64,000 nucleotides of DNA from an uncultured Litoreibacter sp. (GTDB taxonomy: Bacteria > Pseudomonadota > Alphaproteobacteria > Rhodobacterales > Rhodobacteraceae): NCBI GenBank assembly GCA_947492995.1, contig CANLOU010000001.1, forward strand, positions 310,001-374,000, in the 5' to 3' direction. Both the position numbers and the translations under genes were made by a program. Below the pieces are notes generated by a model. The model was given only the letters and a program-made list of their open reading frames with translations, did no database searches and was not told the origin of the DNA. Shown here piece by piece: positions 27,678 through 35,989 of this stretch (its first letter is position 1; every line of letters begins with the position of its first letter).

Positions 27678-28058
27678 ATGCCAATAACCGCTTTCGACCA
27701 CGTCAACATCCGCACCGCGAACCTAAACGCCATGACCAAATGGTACGAGGAGATCCTGGGCCTGACCTCCGGCCCGCGCCCCGATTTCGGGTTCCCCGGT
27801 GCCTGGATGTATCTGGGCGAACACCCCGTCGTGCATCTGGTTGAAACAGCCACCCCGCCCTTGGCGGGCGGCGACGTCACGCTGGAACACGCGGCCTTCC
27901 GCGCTACCGACCTGACGGCGTTCATGGAGGTGTTGGCCGCGCGGAACGTCGCCCACAAGGCCGCCCGCATCGACAGCATCGGGCTGACCCAGATCAATAT
28001 CTGGGACCCCGACGGCAACCATATTCACGTGGATTTCAAAGATACCTCGCCGCCTTAA
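27678..28058 (+). CDS. VOC family protein (glyoxalase-like)
   Basis: 126 residues: FDHVNIRTANLNAMTKWYEEILGL forms the first half with a metal-ligand-type His; HVVHLVE-like and FDxxxIHVDF-like positions appear as VVHLVETA, HAAFRATDL and NIWDPDGNHIHVDF. The H/H/E ligand pattern suggests a metal-binding dioxygenase or lyase. Forms a plus-strand run with its neighbours but with 42-58 bp gaps. Specific reaction not predictable. Confidence 0.85.
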   Translation: MPITAFDHVNIRTANLNAMTKWYEEILGLTSGPRPDFGFPGAWMYLGEHPVVHLVETATPPLAGGDVTLEHAAFRATDLTAFMEVLAARNVAHKAARIDSIGLTQINIWDPDGNHIHVDFKDTSPP

Positions 28059-28116
28059 CCAAACTGCAATACGAATCCCCGCAAGCTGGCCCCGCAACGA
28101 CATGCGGAGGCACCAA

Positions 28117-28443
28117 ATGGCTGACAAAGATCCCCTCGCCCTGCGGCACGGCGCGTTTATCTCGACCATCTGGTCGCAGATCGCGGAGGCGCGCAAACTG
28201 GTCACCCAAGGCCCCAGCACCAGCCAGTCTGCGACCCAGCTCAGGCGCATCCGCCATCTGCGCAAGCAGGTCCACAAGGTCCACCAGATCGAAATGCAGC
28301 GGCAGGATTTCTCCACTCCCGCGATTGATGGCTGGTTCCAGCCGGTGGAGGAAAGTTTGGAAAAGGCCGAAGACTATTTCGCCGCCCGCGTCATCTGCGC
28401 CACCGTCACGCAGGCTCAGGCCGCGCCAACCCATGCCACCTAG
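28117..28443 (+). CDS. Conserved hypothetical protein
   Basis: 108 residues, basic and helical (TQLRRIRHLRKQVHKVHQIEMQRQ), no signal or membrane segment. GGAGG at 28106-28110 supports ATG 28117. Ends 5 bp before the hairpin shared with the opposite-strand beta-helix gene. Function unknown. Confidence 0.65.
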   Translation: MADKDPLALRHGAFISTIWSQIAEARKLVTQGPSTSQSATQLRRIRHLRKQVHKVHQIEMQRQDFSTPAIDGWFQPVEESLEKAEDYFAARVICATVTQAQAAPTHAT

Positions 28444-28475
28444 AAAAGCCCGCGCCCCAACAACGGGGCGCGGGC
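28444..28475 (-). terminator. Intrinsic terminator downstream of the beta-helix gene
   Basis: 11-bp perfect stem GCCCGCGCCCC / GGGGCGCGGGC (28448-28458, 28465-28475) with a 6-nt loop; on the minus strand it is followed by TTTT. It therefore terminates the minus-strand gene ending at 28498 and may also slow plus-strand transcription. Confidence 0.75.
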
Positions 28476-28497
28476 CATCAAGCCTCGGGCAATGCGC

Positions 28498-30789
28498 CTA
28501 GAACGGGTTGTCCACCCGGCCCACGACATTGACCCTGCCCTTCAACGGCTCGGGCCAGGTCAGCCAGACCTCGCCGCCGCCGGTCCCTTTTTCAGGCTCC
28601 GCATAGGGCACGGCGTATTCCTTGACGTTGCTGGTGTTGCGCAGCGGCCCGTCGGCCACCACGCCCGTCACATTGCGCACCCGCCCGCCAAAGGGCATCC
28701 AGTCGGAAAAGTCGCACACCCAGGTCTGCAGGTTCGACGTCTCGCTGAATTGCAGCACCGCCGGGCTGGCGGTCCATTGGGCGATGCTGTGATAGGTGTT
28801 GGCGGACCATTCGATGTTGCGGAACCGCGAGACATCAAGCTCGGCAATGCTGTCATCCACCGCGTCCACCCGGTCGATATTGCCGTCAAGCGCCTTGAAT
28901 GTGTTGCCCGTCACCGCCAGCCCGTTGATGAAATGCCCTGGCCCGTAGGGCTTGGCCACGATGAAGCGGAACCACGGCCCCACCCGCGACGAGGTGAAGA
29001 TGTTGCCAATGATCGACAGCGACCCGTAGCTCAGCTCGCTTGACTGGTCCGGCTCGGCGTCATGCTCGTTGTTCCATTCGATGAAGGCGTTGTCGATATG
29101 GTTCCCGTTGAGCATGTTCTTGCCGTTGCCGCTGGTCAGCACCAGCCCCGCCTTGCGGGTGCCGTTCTGTTCGTTGTCGCCTTGGAAAAAGTGGTTGCCC
29201 AAAATCATGTGGCCCGACCCGTGCACAATCGCCCAATGCCCCCATTTGATCGCCCGGTTGTCGCGCAGCTTGACGTCGTTGGCGTTGATGTTCAGCCCGA
29301 TCACCTCGCGGTCTTGGGCCAGCAGCGGCTGCTCGTTGGAAATGAACTGGCAGCGGTCCACCATCATCCCCTGGCACCCGCGCCCAATCGACGTGATCCC
29401 CCGATCCAGCGGCCTGTTGAAGTAGCAGTCGCGGAAATGCCAGATCAGCCCCTGCGGGGAAATCATCACGCAGCTTGCATGCCCGTCGCCGCGAAAATCC
29501 ACATCCGAGATGTTGAATTGGGCTAGATCCGCGAAACCGCTGAAATCAAGCAGGTATTTGAACCGTTTGAAGGTGTAGGTCTGGGTGCCGACCGCGTCGT
29601 AAAGCTCTTCGCTGATGTCAACGGTTTGCGCGCCCACGTTGCGTTCGGTCACATAGACCTCGCGCCCCACGCCCGCCCCCTCGATCAGGCTGCCCACGGC
29701 AATGTTGGCCACGTTGGCAACGTTCGAAAGCCGCCGCTTGTTCGACAGGGAATACTGCGCCGAGCTGGTCACCGTGTCGGTGTCCCACGCGCTGTCGGCA
29801 ACCGCGTCAAACTGGCCATTGCGAATGACGCGGCGGGTGGCAAACACCGTCACATCCGGCACGCAGGCCTGCATATCAATCGGGGCGCGCAGCGCAATTG
29901 ACCGCCCGCCCAGATCAAGGCTTTCATGGCTGGACTGCTTCAGCAGCGCCTGAAACGCCTTCTTGAACCCCAGCACCTCGTCGCCAAAGGCCGCGACATA
30001 GGCGTCGTAGTCAAAATTGGCCATCAGCGCCAAATACTTGTCATCAGGCATGGTCACGGTGCCGCGGAACCGCGCGGGGTTCTGGAATGTCACGCTGTCG
30101 CCAAGGAAATAGCTGCCCTCGGGCACCACGACCTCGCGCCCATTTGCCGCCGCGTCTGCCGCCTCGAACGCCGTCGCGTTGTCGGTCACCCCGTCGCCAA
30201 TCGCGCCGTAATCCGTCACGTCGACCCAGTCCATCATGGTGCGCAGAAAAGCGCTGGTGACGTCGGTGATCTCGATGTCGTCAATCCGCACCACGCCGCC
30301 ATTGGCCCCTGTCAGGTCCAGCCCGAAATGGCCATACAGCGCCTGCGTGCCCCAAGCCAGCGTCACGCCCGCGCGCGACCCGGTGCCGACAATGGCCGTC
30401 ACCTCGGTGACATTGCCGTAGCTCGTCAGCGCCACCGCAGGCGCGCTCAGCGTCACCCCCGGAACCGCCACGCCGCCCGCGCCGCCCGCAAACCCCGCGA
30501 CGCGCACATTTGGCAGGTTGCCCGACAGCGCCTTGATGCGCAGCTTCACCTGCAAGTAGCAGCCCGGCAGCAGCGGGGTTTCGGTCATGTAGCGCAGGGT
30601 TTGGGTGGTCTCGGTCTTCAGGATTTCCAGGCAGCCGCCAAAATCCTGATCCGCGGGCACATAGGCCGCGGTCGCAAACCCGTCATAGGTGGGGCTGCCC
30701 GGCGTCCCGTCGCCGCGCGACCACACATCCAAACCATTCGCAAATGGGGTCGGGTTCAACACCAGCCCCTCGGTAATCGCCTTGTTCAT
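28498..30789 (-). CDS. Large right-handed beta-helix protein (pectate-lyase-3/GH28-related); candidate GTA head-spike or tail-spike-like
   Basis: 763 residues. N-terminal jelly-roll-like segment (WSRGDGTPGSPTYDG, ETPLLPGCYLQVKLRIKAL), then the Pectate_lyase_3 entry motif VDVTDYGAIGDGVTDNATAFEAA at about residue 190, followed by many parallel beta-helix turns with Asn ladders (GLNINANDVKLRDNRA, ILGNHFFQGDNEQN, MLNGNHIDNAFIEWNNEHD). No signal peptide, as in phage spikes. The upstream region has TTAATCGCAGATTAA, a full CtrA-type TTAA-N7-TTAA site. This protein is widespread in roseobacters; a gene-transfer-agent spike is my inference, a polysaccharide-binding enzyme the alternative. Confidence 0.75.
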   Translation of the reverse strand: MNKAITEGLVLNPTPFANGLDVWSRGDGTPGSPTYDGFATAAYVPADQDFGGCLEILKTETTQTLRYMTETPLLPGCYLQVKLRIKALSGNLPNVRVAGFAGGAGGVAVPGVTLSAPAVALTSYGNVTEVTAIVGTGSRAGVTLAWGTQALYGHFGLDLTGANGGVVRIDDIEITDVTSAFLRTMMDWVDVTDYGAIGDGVTDNATAFEAADAAANGREVVVPEGSYFLGDSVTFQNPARFRGTVTMPDDKYLALMANFDYDAYVAAFGDEVLGFKKAFQALLKQSSHESLDLGGRSIALRAPIDMQACVPDVTVFATRRVIRNGQFDAVADSAWDTDTVTSSAQYSLSNKRRLSNVANVANIAVGSLIEGAGVGREVYVTERNVGAQTVDISEELYDAVGTQTYTFKRFKYLLDFSGFADLAQFNISDVDFRGDGHASCVMISPQGLIWHFRDCYFNRPLDRGITSIGRGCQGMMVDRCQFISNEQPLLAQDREVIGLNINANDVKLRDNRAIKWGHWAIVHGSGHMILGNHFFQGDNEQNGTRKAGLVLTSGNGKNMLNGNHIDNAFIEWNNEHDAEPDQSSELSYGSLSIIGNIFTSSRVGPWFRFIVAKPYGPGHFINGLAVTGNTFKALDGNIDRVDAVDDSIAELDVSRFRNIEWSANTYHSIAQWTASPAVLQFSETSNLQTWVCDFSDWMPFGGRVRNVTGVVADGPLRNTSNVKEYAVPYAEPEKGTGGGEVWLTWPEPLKGRVNVVGRVDNPF

Positions 30790-30939
30790 TCAAATCCCTT
30801 TCATCCAATAAACAGGCGCGTCCGAACCGGCGCGCGGCCACACAGGACCCCGAGCCATGCTCGATTGAGGTGATGATGCTCTGATTGGAAAACAGCCGGA
30901 CGCGCCGTCCTGACGGGCGACAGGTCTAGCTGAAAGGGG

Positions 30940-30954
30940 TTAATCGCAGATTAA
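30940..30954. promoter_or_regulatory. CtrA-type box TTAA-N7-TTAA
   Basis: TTAATCGCAGATTAA is both a perfect palindrome and an exact TTAA-N7-TTAA full CtrA site. It lies 151 bp upstream of the beta-helix gene and 42 bp after the stop of the DUF4864-like gene, so the beta-helix gene is the only sensible target. It is the only such full site I noticed in the window. Confidence 0.6.
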
Positions 30955-30995
30955 ATGAGGGGGCCGCACCGTTCGCAGCCCCAACTCAGGCGTTT

Positions 30996-31406
30996 TCAGG
31001 CCGCCACGTCGGGCGCTTGCACCGGGGTCACACCATCAATCTGCCAGCCCGCGTCGGTCTCGATCATGGTGTATTTCATCACGATGGGCACGCCGTTGGC
31101 GTCGCGGAACAGCACCGTCTGGGACACTTGCCCGGCGCGGTCTTCAAAATCCAGAAACTGCACCTCGGACGGGCGCCAGACCATCGGGAAGCCCGATTTT
31201 ACCATGCGTTCGAAATTTGCCGGGTTGCCAAACAGCCGTTTGATAGTTGGGGAGGCATAGGTAAATGCCTTGGCAAAATCATCTTCCTGAAAGGCGTCCA
31301 ACTGGCTTTGGATCACGCCCACAACCGCCCCTGTTCGGGCGTCCTCGGCGCGTAGGGGCAGTGCGGCAAAGCACATCAAAACGAAAGCGGTCAATAAATG
31401 TCTCAT
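30996..31406 (-). CDS. DUF4864-like periplasmic protein
   Basis: 136 residues: signal peptide MRHLLTAFVLMCFAALPLRA, then an NTF2/SnoaL-like small domain (VIQSQLDAFQEDDFAKAFTYASPTIKRLFG ... YTMIETDAGWQIDGVTPV), which fits DUF4864. The start at 31406 is preceded by GAGGAG. Function unknown. Monocistronic between the beta-helix gene and lysS. Confidence 0.75.
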   Translation of the reverse strand: MRHLLTAFVLMCFAALPLRAEDARTGAVVGVIQSQLDAFQEDDFAKAFTYASPTIKRLFGNPANFERMVKSGFPMVWRPSEVQFLDFEDRAGQVSQTVLFRDANGVPIVMKYTMIETDAGWQIDGVTPVQAPDVAA

Positions 31407-31473
31407 GGCGTTCTCCTCTACCCTACTCACGTTAAAGTAGCGCAAAGAGTTTCAACGTCCATTGAGACAAATT

Positions 31474-33051
31474 TTAGCCAACCAGTTTGCCGTCCAGCGC
31501 GTCATCAATCAGCGCGATGGTTTCCGCGACCCCGTAAAGGGCGATGAACCCGCCAAAGCGCGGCCCCTGCTTGGCGCCCAGCAGCACTTCGTACAACGCG
31601 CCAAACCATGCGCGCAGCGGGTCAAACCGCTCCCGCCCACAGGCGAACACCTCCGATTGCAACGCCTCCGCGTCCAAGCCGCCCTCCCACGCAGCCAAGC
31701 GGCCCCGCAGGTCCAGCAACGCCTCGCGCTCCAGATCGGTGGCCAGGCGGTACTCCTTCGTGGGCTTCACGAAGTCGTTGTAATAGGCAATCGCAAAGCC
31801 CGCCGCCTGATCCAGATCAGGATGCGTATCAGGCGACGCCTCGGGCGCGTAGCGCTGGATAAAGCCCCACAGCTGCGCCTTTTCCTCGGCATTGGCCACC
31901 GCCGCCAAATTCAGCAGCATCGAGAACGGCACCACCATGTTTGACGCAGGCACGTCCGCGCCATGGATATGGAACACGGGGTTGTTCAGCCGCGCCTTGG
32001 TGTCCTGATCCGCGTAGGCCCGCAATTGCTGGTGGTACTCGTCCACCGCCTTGGGGATCACGTCAAAATGCATCCGCTTCGCCGTCTTCGGCTTGAGATA
32101 CATAAAATACGACAAAGATTCCGAGGACGCGTAGGTCAGCCATTCGTCAATCGACACCCCGTTGCCGGTGGTCTTGGAAATCTTGTGCCCGTCGGCGTCC
32201 AAAAACAGCTCATACACAAAATGGTCCGGCTTCTTGCCGCCCAGAATTTGGCAGATGCGGTCGTAGATCGGCGTGTTGGTGGAATGGTCCTTGCCATACA
32301 TCTCGAAGTCCACGTCCAGCGCGGCCCAGCGCGCGCCGAAATCGGGCTTCCACTGCAGCTTCACGTTGCCGCCGGTAACCGGCAGGGTCCATTCGCGGCC
32401 GTCCTCGTCGTCAAAGGTCACCTCGCCCTTCGCGGCGTCCACATGCTTCATCGGCACGTATAGCACGCGCCCCGTCTCGGGGTGGATCGGCAGGAAGATC
32501 GAATAGGTCTCGCGGCGTTCCTCGCGCAGCGATTTCAGCATCACCTCCATCACCGCGTCATATTTCTCGGCGCAGCGCAGCAGCACCTCGTCAAACTTCC
32601 CGGCGCGGTAGAACTCGGTGGAGGAGATAAATTCGTACTCAAACCCGAAACGGTCCAGAAAGCTGTTCAGCTTGGCGTTGTTATGCGCGCCAAAGCTGTC
32701 ATGGGTGCCAAACGGGTCCGGCACATCCGTCAAAGGCCGCTGCAGATGCGGCTCCAGCAATTCCGGCGAGGGCACATTGCCCGGCACCTTGCGCATCCCG
32801 TCCAGATCGTCAGAAAAGCAAATTAGCTTGGTCGGGATGTCGCTGATAACCTCAAAGGCGCGCCGGATCATGGTGGTCCGCGCCACTTCCCCAAAGGTGC
32901 CGATATGCGGAAGCCCTGACGGACCGTAGCCGGTTTCAAACAGCACATAGCCCTTCTGCGGGGCGCCGCCCTGAAAGCGTTTCAAAATCTTGCGCGCTTC
33001 TTCAAACGGCCAGGCTTTGGAATTCATCGCTTCGTCACGCAGGTCGGACAT
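31474..33051 (-). CDS. lysS: Lysyl-tRNA synthetase, class I
   Basis: 525-residue class I LysRS, the archaeal-type enzyme also used by many alphaproteobacteria in place of the usual class II enzyme. The HIGH-type signature reads [11 protein letters not shown] (about residue 50) and the KMSKS-type loop is [10 protein letters not shown]. Catalytic core and C-terminal anticodon-binding helical domain are complete. Isolated gene with no linked tRNA. The symbol lysK is also used for this class. Confidence 0.93.
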   Translation of the reverse strand: MSDLRDEAMNSKAWPFEEARKILKRFQGGAPQKGYVLFETGYGPSGLPHIGTFGEVARTTMIRRAFEVISDIPTKLICFSDDLDGMRKVPGNVPSPELLEPHLQRPLTDVPDPFGTHDSFGAHNNAKLNSFLDRFGFEYEFISSTEFYRAGKFDEVLLRCAEKYDAVMEVMLKSLREERRETYSIFLPIHPETGRVLYVPMKHVDAAKGEVTFDDEDGREWTLPVTGGNVKLQWKPDFGARWAALDVDFEMYGKDHSTNTPIYDRICQILGGKKPDHFVYELFLDADGHKISKTTGNGVSIDEWLTYASSESLSYFMYLKPKTAKRMHFDVIPKAVDEYHQQLRAYADQDTKARLNNPVFHIHGADVPASNMVVPFSMLLNLAAVANAEEKAQLWGFIQRYAPEASPDTHPDLDQAAGFAIAYYNDFVKPTKEYRLATDLEREALLDLRGRLAAWEGGLDAEALQSEVFACGRERFDPLRAWFGALYEVLLGAKQGPRFGGFIALYGVAETIALIDDALDGKLVG

Positions 33052-33173
33052 CTCAGGTCACTCTCGAAAAAAGGGTGCGTCCAATACGCACTCGGGTGCT
33101 GCTACCTATTGTGCCAACCCCTGCGCGTCAATATTCTGCACTGCAACATGCCCATTCCAAGAAAGCCCGTTCG

Positions 33174-33596
33174 ATGCCCACAGGCGCAACCGCCCTCTCC
33201 CCCCAAGACGCGCTGGTCGCGGTGATGATGTCGGTGTCGATGTCGGATCAAAACATGCGCACGTCAGAACTTCTGGCGATCCAGCAGGTGGTCAACCACC
33301 TGCCCATCTTTGCCGAATACGATGTCGACCGCATCAACAAGGTCGCGGCCACCGTCTTCGATCTGTTCGAGGATGAAGACGGGCTCGACGCCCTCTTCGG
33401 CCTGATCCGCGAGGCCCTGCCGACCGAGCTATACGAGACCGCCTACGCCTTCGCCTGCGACGTGGCCGCCGCCAGCGCGCATGTGGGCCAGGAAGAGCTG
33501 CGCCTGCTCGAAGAACTCCGCTACGCCCTCTCCCTCGACCGCCTCGCCGCCGCCGCCATCGAACGCGCCGCAAGGGCGCGGTATATGGTGGTTTAG
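33174..33596 (+). CDS. TerB-like (tellurite resistance family) protein
   Basis: 140-residue all-helical cytoplasmic protein: LSPQDALVAVMMSVSMSDQNMRTSELLAIQQVV at the N terminus and CDVAAASAHVGQEELRLLEELRYALSLD near the C terminus match the TerB fold with its acidic metal-binding positions. The start at 33174 removes a poorly conserved 33-residue extension. Divergent from lysS. TerB-fold proteins are linked to stress and tellurite resistance, but single genes like this have no proven role. Confidence 0.8.
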   Translation: MPTGATALSPQDALVAVMMSVSMSDQNMRTSELLAIQQVVNHLPIFAEYDVDRINKVAATVFDLFEDEDGLDALFGLIREALPTELYETAYAFACDVAAASAHVGQEELRLLEELRYALSLDRLAAAAIERAARARYMVV

Positions 33597-33615
33597 GGGA
33601 AGCATTTCAGCGTCC

Positions 33616-34767
33616 CTAAAAGGCGTCTGTCAGGGTCAGGTCCAACGCAAAACCCTCAGCCCCCACAGACGGGTCGAACTCTGCAGGCATCTCTATGAAC
33701 AAGTCTTGGCTGGTCGTGCCGACCGCTAGATGCGGTTTTTCAAGGCACCCGGCCGTTAGATCCAGGATCATGCCGTCGTTCACTACGAAGTCCAGGGCGG
33801 TGAACTGCTCGGTCGGCACTGCTGGTTCATGACGGCCAAACATGAAGACGTCTTGGCCCGAAAGCTCCGTTGTCACACCTACGACCGGGCTGTCCGGTGC
33901 AGTCAGGTCGTCTGAAGCGACGGCGAGCATCTGCTCGGTAACCGGCGCGCCCTCGTTCATGACCTCGTAAACGACGTCATTCCAAAGCTCCGGCATCCCT
34001 GCCTCAGCGGCGCGGCCGTATATGTTGCCCATTTCGCCAAACATGAAGGACGTTATCGTTGGCGTGTCTGTTGCCAAAAAGCCGAACGACATCGATAACC
34101 CCTCGCCCGTGTCGGCGGGGTCAGACGGAATACCTTCAAAAAGCTCGTAGGCGAGGTAAGTCGCGAGCAGGCCAAACAGGGTCATCAGCTGAAGCGATGA
34201 TTGGCGGCGCTGGACCCGCACCTTCTGTTTGGAAAGCGCTTTATGCAGCATCATTCGGCCAATGTCTTCAGCCAACGGGTCGTTGGGCTTGTGGGCGGCA
34301 TCGTTAGGCTCTTCGGCGTCATTCACCAGGTCAAGCAGGTCGCGGACGATATCCTTGCTCGGGCCGTCAATGTACCGAAACCGATTGGCGTCAAAAGTGA
34401 CCCGTGACTGCGGAGGGGCAAAGTGTTGGCCGTCAAAGGGCAACACTGCCTGCGCAGGGGAATGCGGAAGAAAGCCGCTCGACACGCTCAGCGGGCTATT
34501 CGGGCCACCAAGGCCGTCACGTTTTAGCATGACCAAATCAACGGTAAAATCAGGGGTGGTCCTGGCAGAGGGTTTGTGGCGACGCGCGGCCTTGTACAGC
34601 TGCAACCAGCCCCCTTGATCCACGGCGGAAGGGCGGCTGGTGCCGCGCAGCACATCCATTGGTAAGCAGATATTGAGAAGCTGTTCGGTCTTGGCGTCCA
34701 ACGCCCGGTCGGGACGGTGCAACATGGCTCTGTATTTCAACAACGAACCGAGAGTTAATCTAGACAT
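33616..34767 (-). CDS. Unrecognised protein with one central transmembrane helix
   Basis: 383 residues: a soluble N-terminal part of about 200 residues (LLNICLPMDVLRGTSRPS, KDIVRDLLDLVNDAEE), basic linker (KQKVRVQRRQ), one membrane helix (LMTLFGLLATYLAYELF) and an acidic C-terminal domain of about 150 residues. This layout resembles transmembrane regulators such as anti-sigma-like proteins, but I find no known domain. Start 34767 has GGAGG 8 bp upstream and overlaps the preceding gene's end by 8 bp, so the two are coupled. Confidence 0.6.
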   Translation of the reverse strand: MSRLTLGSLLKYRAMLHRPDRALDAKTEQLLNICLPMDVLRGTSRPSAVDQGGWLQLYKAARRHKPSARTTPDFTVDLVMLKRDGLGGPNSPLSVSSGFLPHSPAQAVLPFDGQHFAPPQSRVTFDANRFRYIDGPSKDIVRDLLDLVNDAEEPNDAAHKPNDPLAEDIGRMMLHKALSKQKVRVQRRQSSLQLMTLFGLLATYLAYELFEGIPSDPADTGEGLSMSFGFLATDTPTITSFMFGEMGNIYGRAAEAGMPELWNDVVYEVMNEGAPVTEQMLAVASDDLTAPDSPVVGVTTELSGQDVFMFGRHEPAVPTEQFTALDFVVNDGMILDLTAGCLEKPHLAVGTTSQDLFIEMPAEFDPSVGAEGFALDLTLTDAF

Positions 34768-35371
34768 GATCGTCCTCCTCTTCATCCGTAAGCTGGGTCG
34801 CGATCAAGTCGGTTGCACGTGACAGTATCAGCGACATGAGGCTGTTCAGCCTGCTCGTTCCGGATATGGGTTTGTATGTGGGGCGCGACTCGTCTCGGTG
34901 CAGAAGGCCATAAATACGCATGGCGTCGCAAATTCTGGACACCAGCTGCGATATGCATTTCGCTTGCGCCGGGTCGAGCCCCATGCGTTTTCCGATGCTG
35001 TCCGAAAGCGCATTTTGCGTGAGGCCGCGGCCTTGCTTTCCGGTGTTTCGCACATGGCGGTTCTTTGCAAGCGCTCCGTCGGACACATAGCTGCTTTCGC
35101 GCCAAAGTATAAAGCAAATCTGAAACCCAAGATTACTGGTCAAAAGCCCCTTGGCGGTATGCTCGTTGCTGAACCGCTTGGCGCGGATCAGTTCGTCTTG
35201 CAGCTGAAGAGCGGAGGCGCTTTTTTCGAGGTTATCTAGGTACTCGCTTAGGATGATGCAGATTTCGTTCCCGCAGCTCAATATCAGGTCTCCGGTCGCC
35301 AGCAAAATGGCTTGTTCCGTCGAAAGCTGTTCCTGGTCGAGTTCTGTTTTTTCTTCTAAGTCTTGGTCCAT
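34760..35371 (-). CDS. Unrecognised protein, possible winged-helix DNA-binding regulator
   Basis: 203 residues. Acidic N terminus (LEEKTELDQEQLSTEQA), a helical middle, and a C-terminal part (ALSDSIGKRMGLDPAQAKCISQLV ... IYGLLHRDESRPTYKPI) that could be a winged helix-turn-helix. Ends EEEDDHV. Encoded immediately upstream of, and overlapping, the single-pass membrane protein gene. The divergent promoter region holds a TTTGTACAAA palindrome. Regulator role is inference. Confidence 0.55.
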   Translation of the reverse strand: MDQDLEEKTELDQEQLSTEQAILLATGDLILSCGNEICIILSEYLDNLEKSASALQLQDELIRAKRFSNEHTAKGLLTSNLGFQICFILWRESSYVSDGALAKNRHVRNTGKQGRGLTQNALSDSIGKRMGLDPAQAKCISQLVSRICDAMRIYGLLHRDESRPTYKPISGTSRLNSLMSLILSRATDLIATQLTDEEEDDHV

Positions 35372-35489
35372 AATTGCAATTTCCTCGGTTAAAAACCGCC
35401 TCTTCCCAAGTCAGTATGTCCGTTAGCGGCGCTCTTCGTCTATTCCTCAAATTGTTGAAACAGCTTCATCTAAGTTAAACTGTAAAGAA

Positions 35490-35499
35490 TTTGTACAAA
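35490..35499. promoter_or_regulatory. TTTGTACAAA palindrome between divergent genes
   Basis: 10-bp perfect palindrome, 119 bp upstream of the 203-residue protein gene (minus) and 79 bp before the 59-residue peptide gene (plus). The same 10-mer occurs at 35915-35924 and 35955-35964 inside a long inverted repeat. Three copies in about 475 bp suggests an operator of the local regulator. Confidence 0.5.
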
Positions 35500-35577
35500 C
35501 AACTCATTGTAATTATTGTCTAAAATTGAGAACTTCTTGATTCCTTCCTAGATGTTTTTCCATCAGGAGGAACACAA

Positions 35578-35757
35578 ATGGAATGGACATCTGCCGTAAA
35601 TGATTTGGTGCAAACCGCCACAGCGCTTAGCTCTTTGGGGATAAGTGGAGCGATCTTTTTCGCTGACCGCCGCCGGAAAAAACGCAAAAAACAGATCAGC
35701 CAGAAGCCAAAGACGATGGAGCATCAAACGCAGCGCACCGACAGTGAAACAGAGTAA
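35578..35757 (+). CDS. Small 59-residue basic membrane-type peptide
   Basis: Frame MEWTSAVNDLVQTATALSSL through a hydrophobic stretch (GISGAIFFA) into DRRRKKRKKQ and a hydrophilic tail ending DSETE. A strong CAGGAGG lies 7 bp before the ATG, which is the main reason to call it a gene. It is divergent from the unrecognised two-gene operon. The hydrophobic stretch is short for a full membrane span. Function unknown. Confidence 0.55.
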   Translation: MEWTSAVNDLVQTATALSSLGISGAIFFADRRRKKRKKQISQKPKTMEHQTQRTDSETE

Positions 35758-35784
35758 AGCAACCTTAAAGATCTCAATGTGGGA

Positions 35785-35842
35785 GCCTTAACCCTTTCGC
35801 CATAGTTTGGTCTACACCGAACTATGGCGAAAGGGTTAAGGC
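35785..35842. repeat. Long inverted repeat, 27-bp arms with one mismatch
   Basis: Arms 35785-35811 and 35816-35842 (starting GCCTTAACCCTTTCGCCATA) are complementary over 27 bp except one position, with a 4-nt loop CTAC. No T run follows on either strand, so it is not a standard intrinsic terminator. It could be an operator, a mobile-element end or a small-RNA hairpin; it lies 28 bp after the small peptide gene. Confidence 0.7.
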
Positions 35843-35912
35843 AGAAAATGCGTTCGAAGACCGTGCGCAGATACGCCTTGCGGAAATCTCACCCCCATAT
35901 CCGTGCATCCAC

Positions 35913-35966
35913 GTTTTGTACAAATTGGGTTTTGGCCTCTCGGATTTTACCCAATTTGTACAAAAC
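35913..35966. repeat. Perfect 18-bp inverted repeat containing two TTTGTACAAA palindromes
   Basis: Arms GTTTTGTACAAATTGGGT (35913-35930) and its exact complement (35949-35966) with an 18-nt spacer. Each arm itself includes the TTTGTACAAA palindrome seen at 35490. Located between the long 27-bp inverted repeat and the end of the dacB gene (minus strand). No T run, so termination is not obvious. Confidence 0.7.
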
Positions 35967-35989
35967 TCCGTACAACTCGGAAAAATGGT

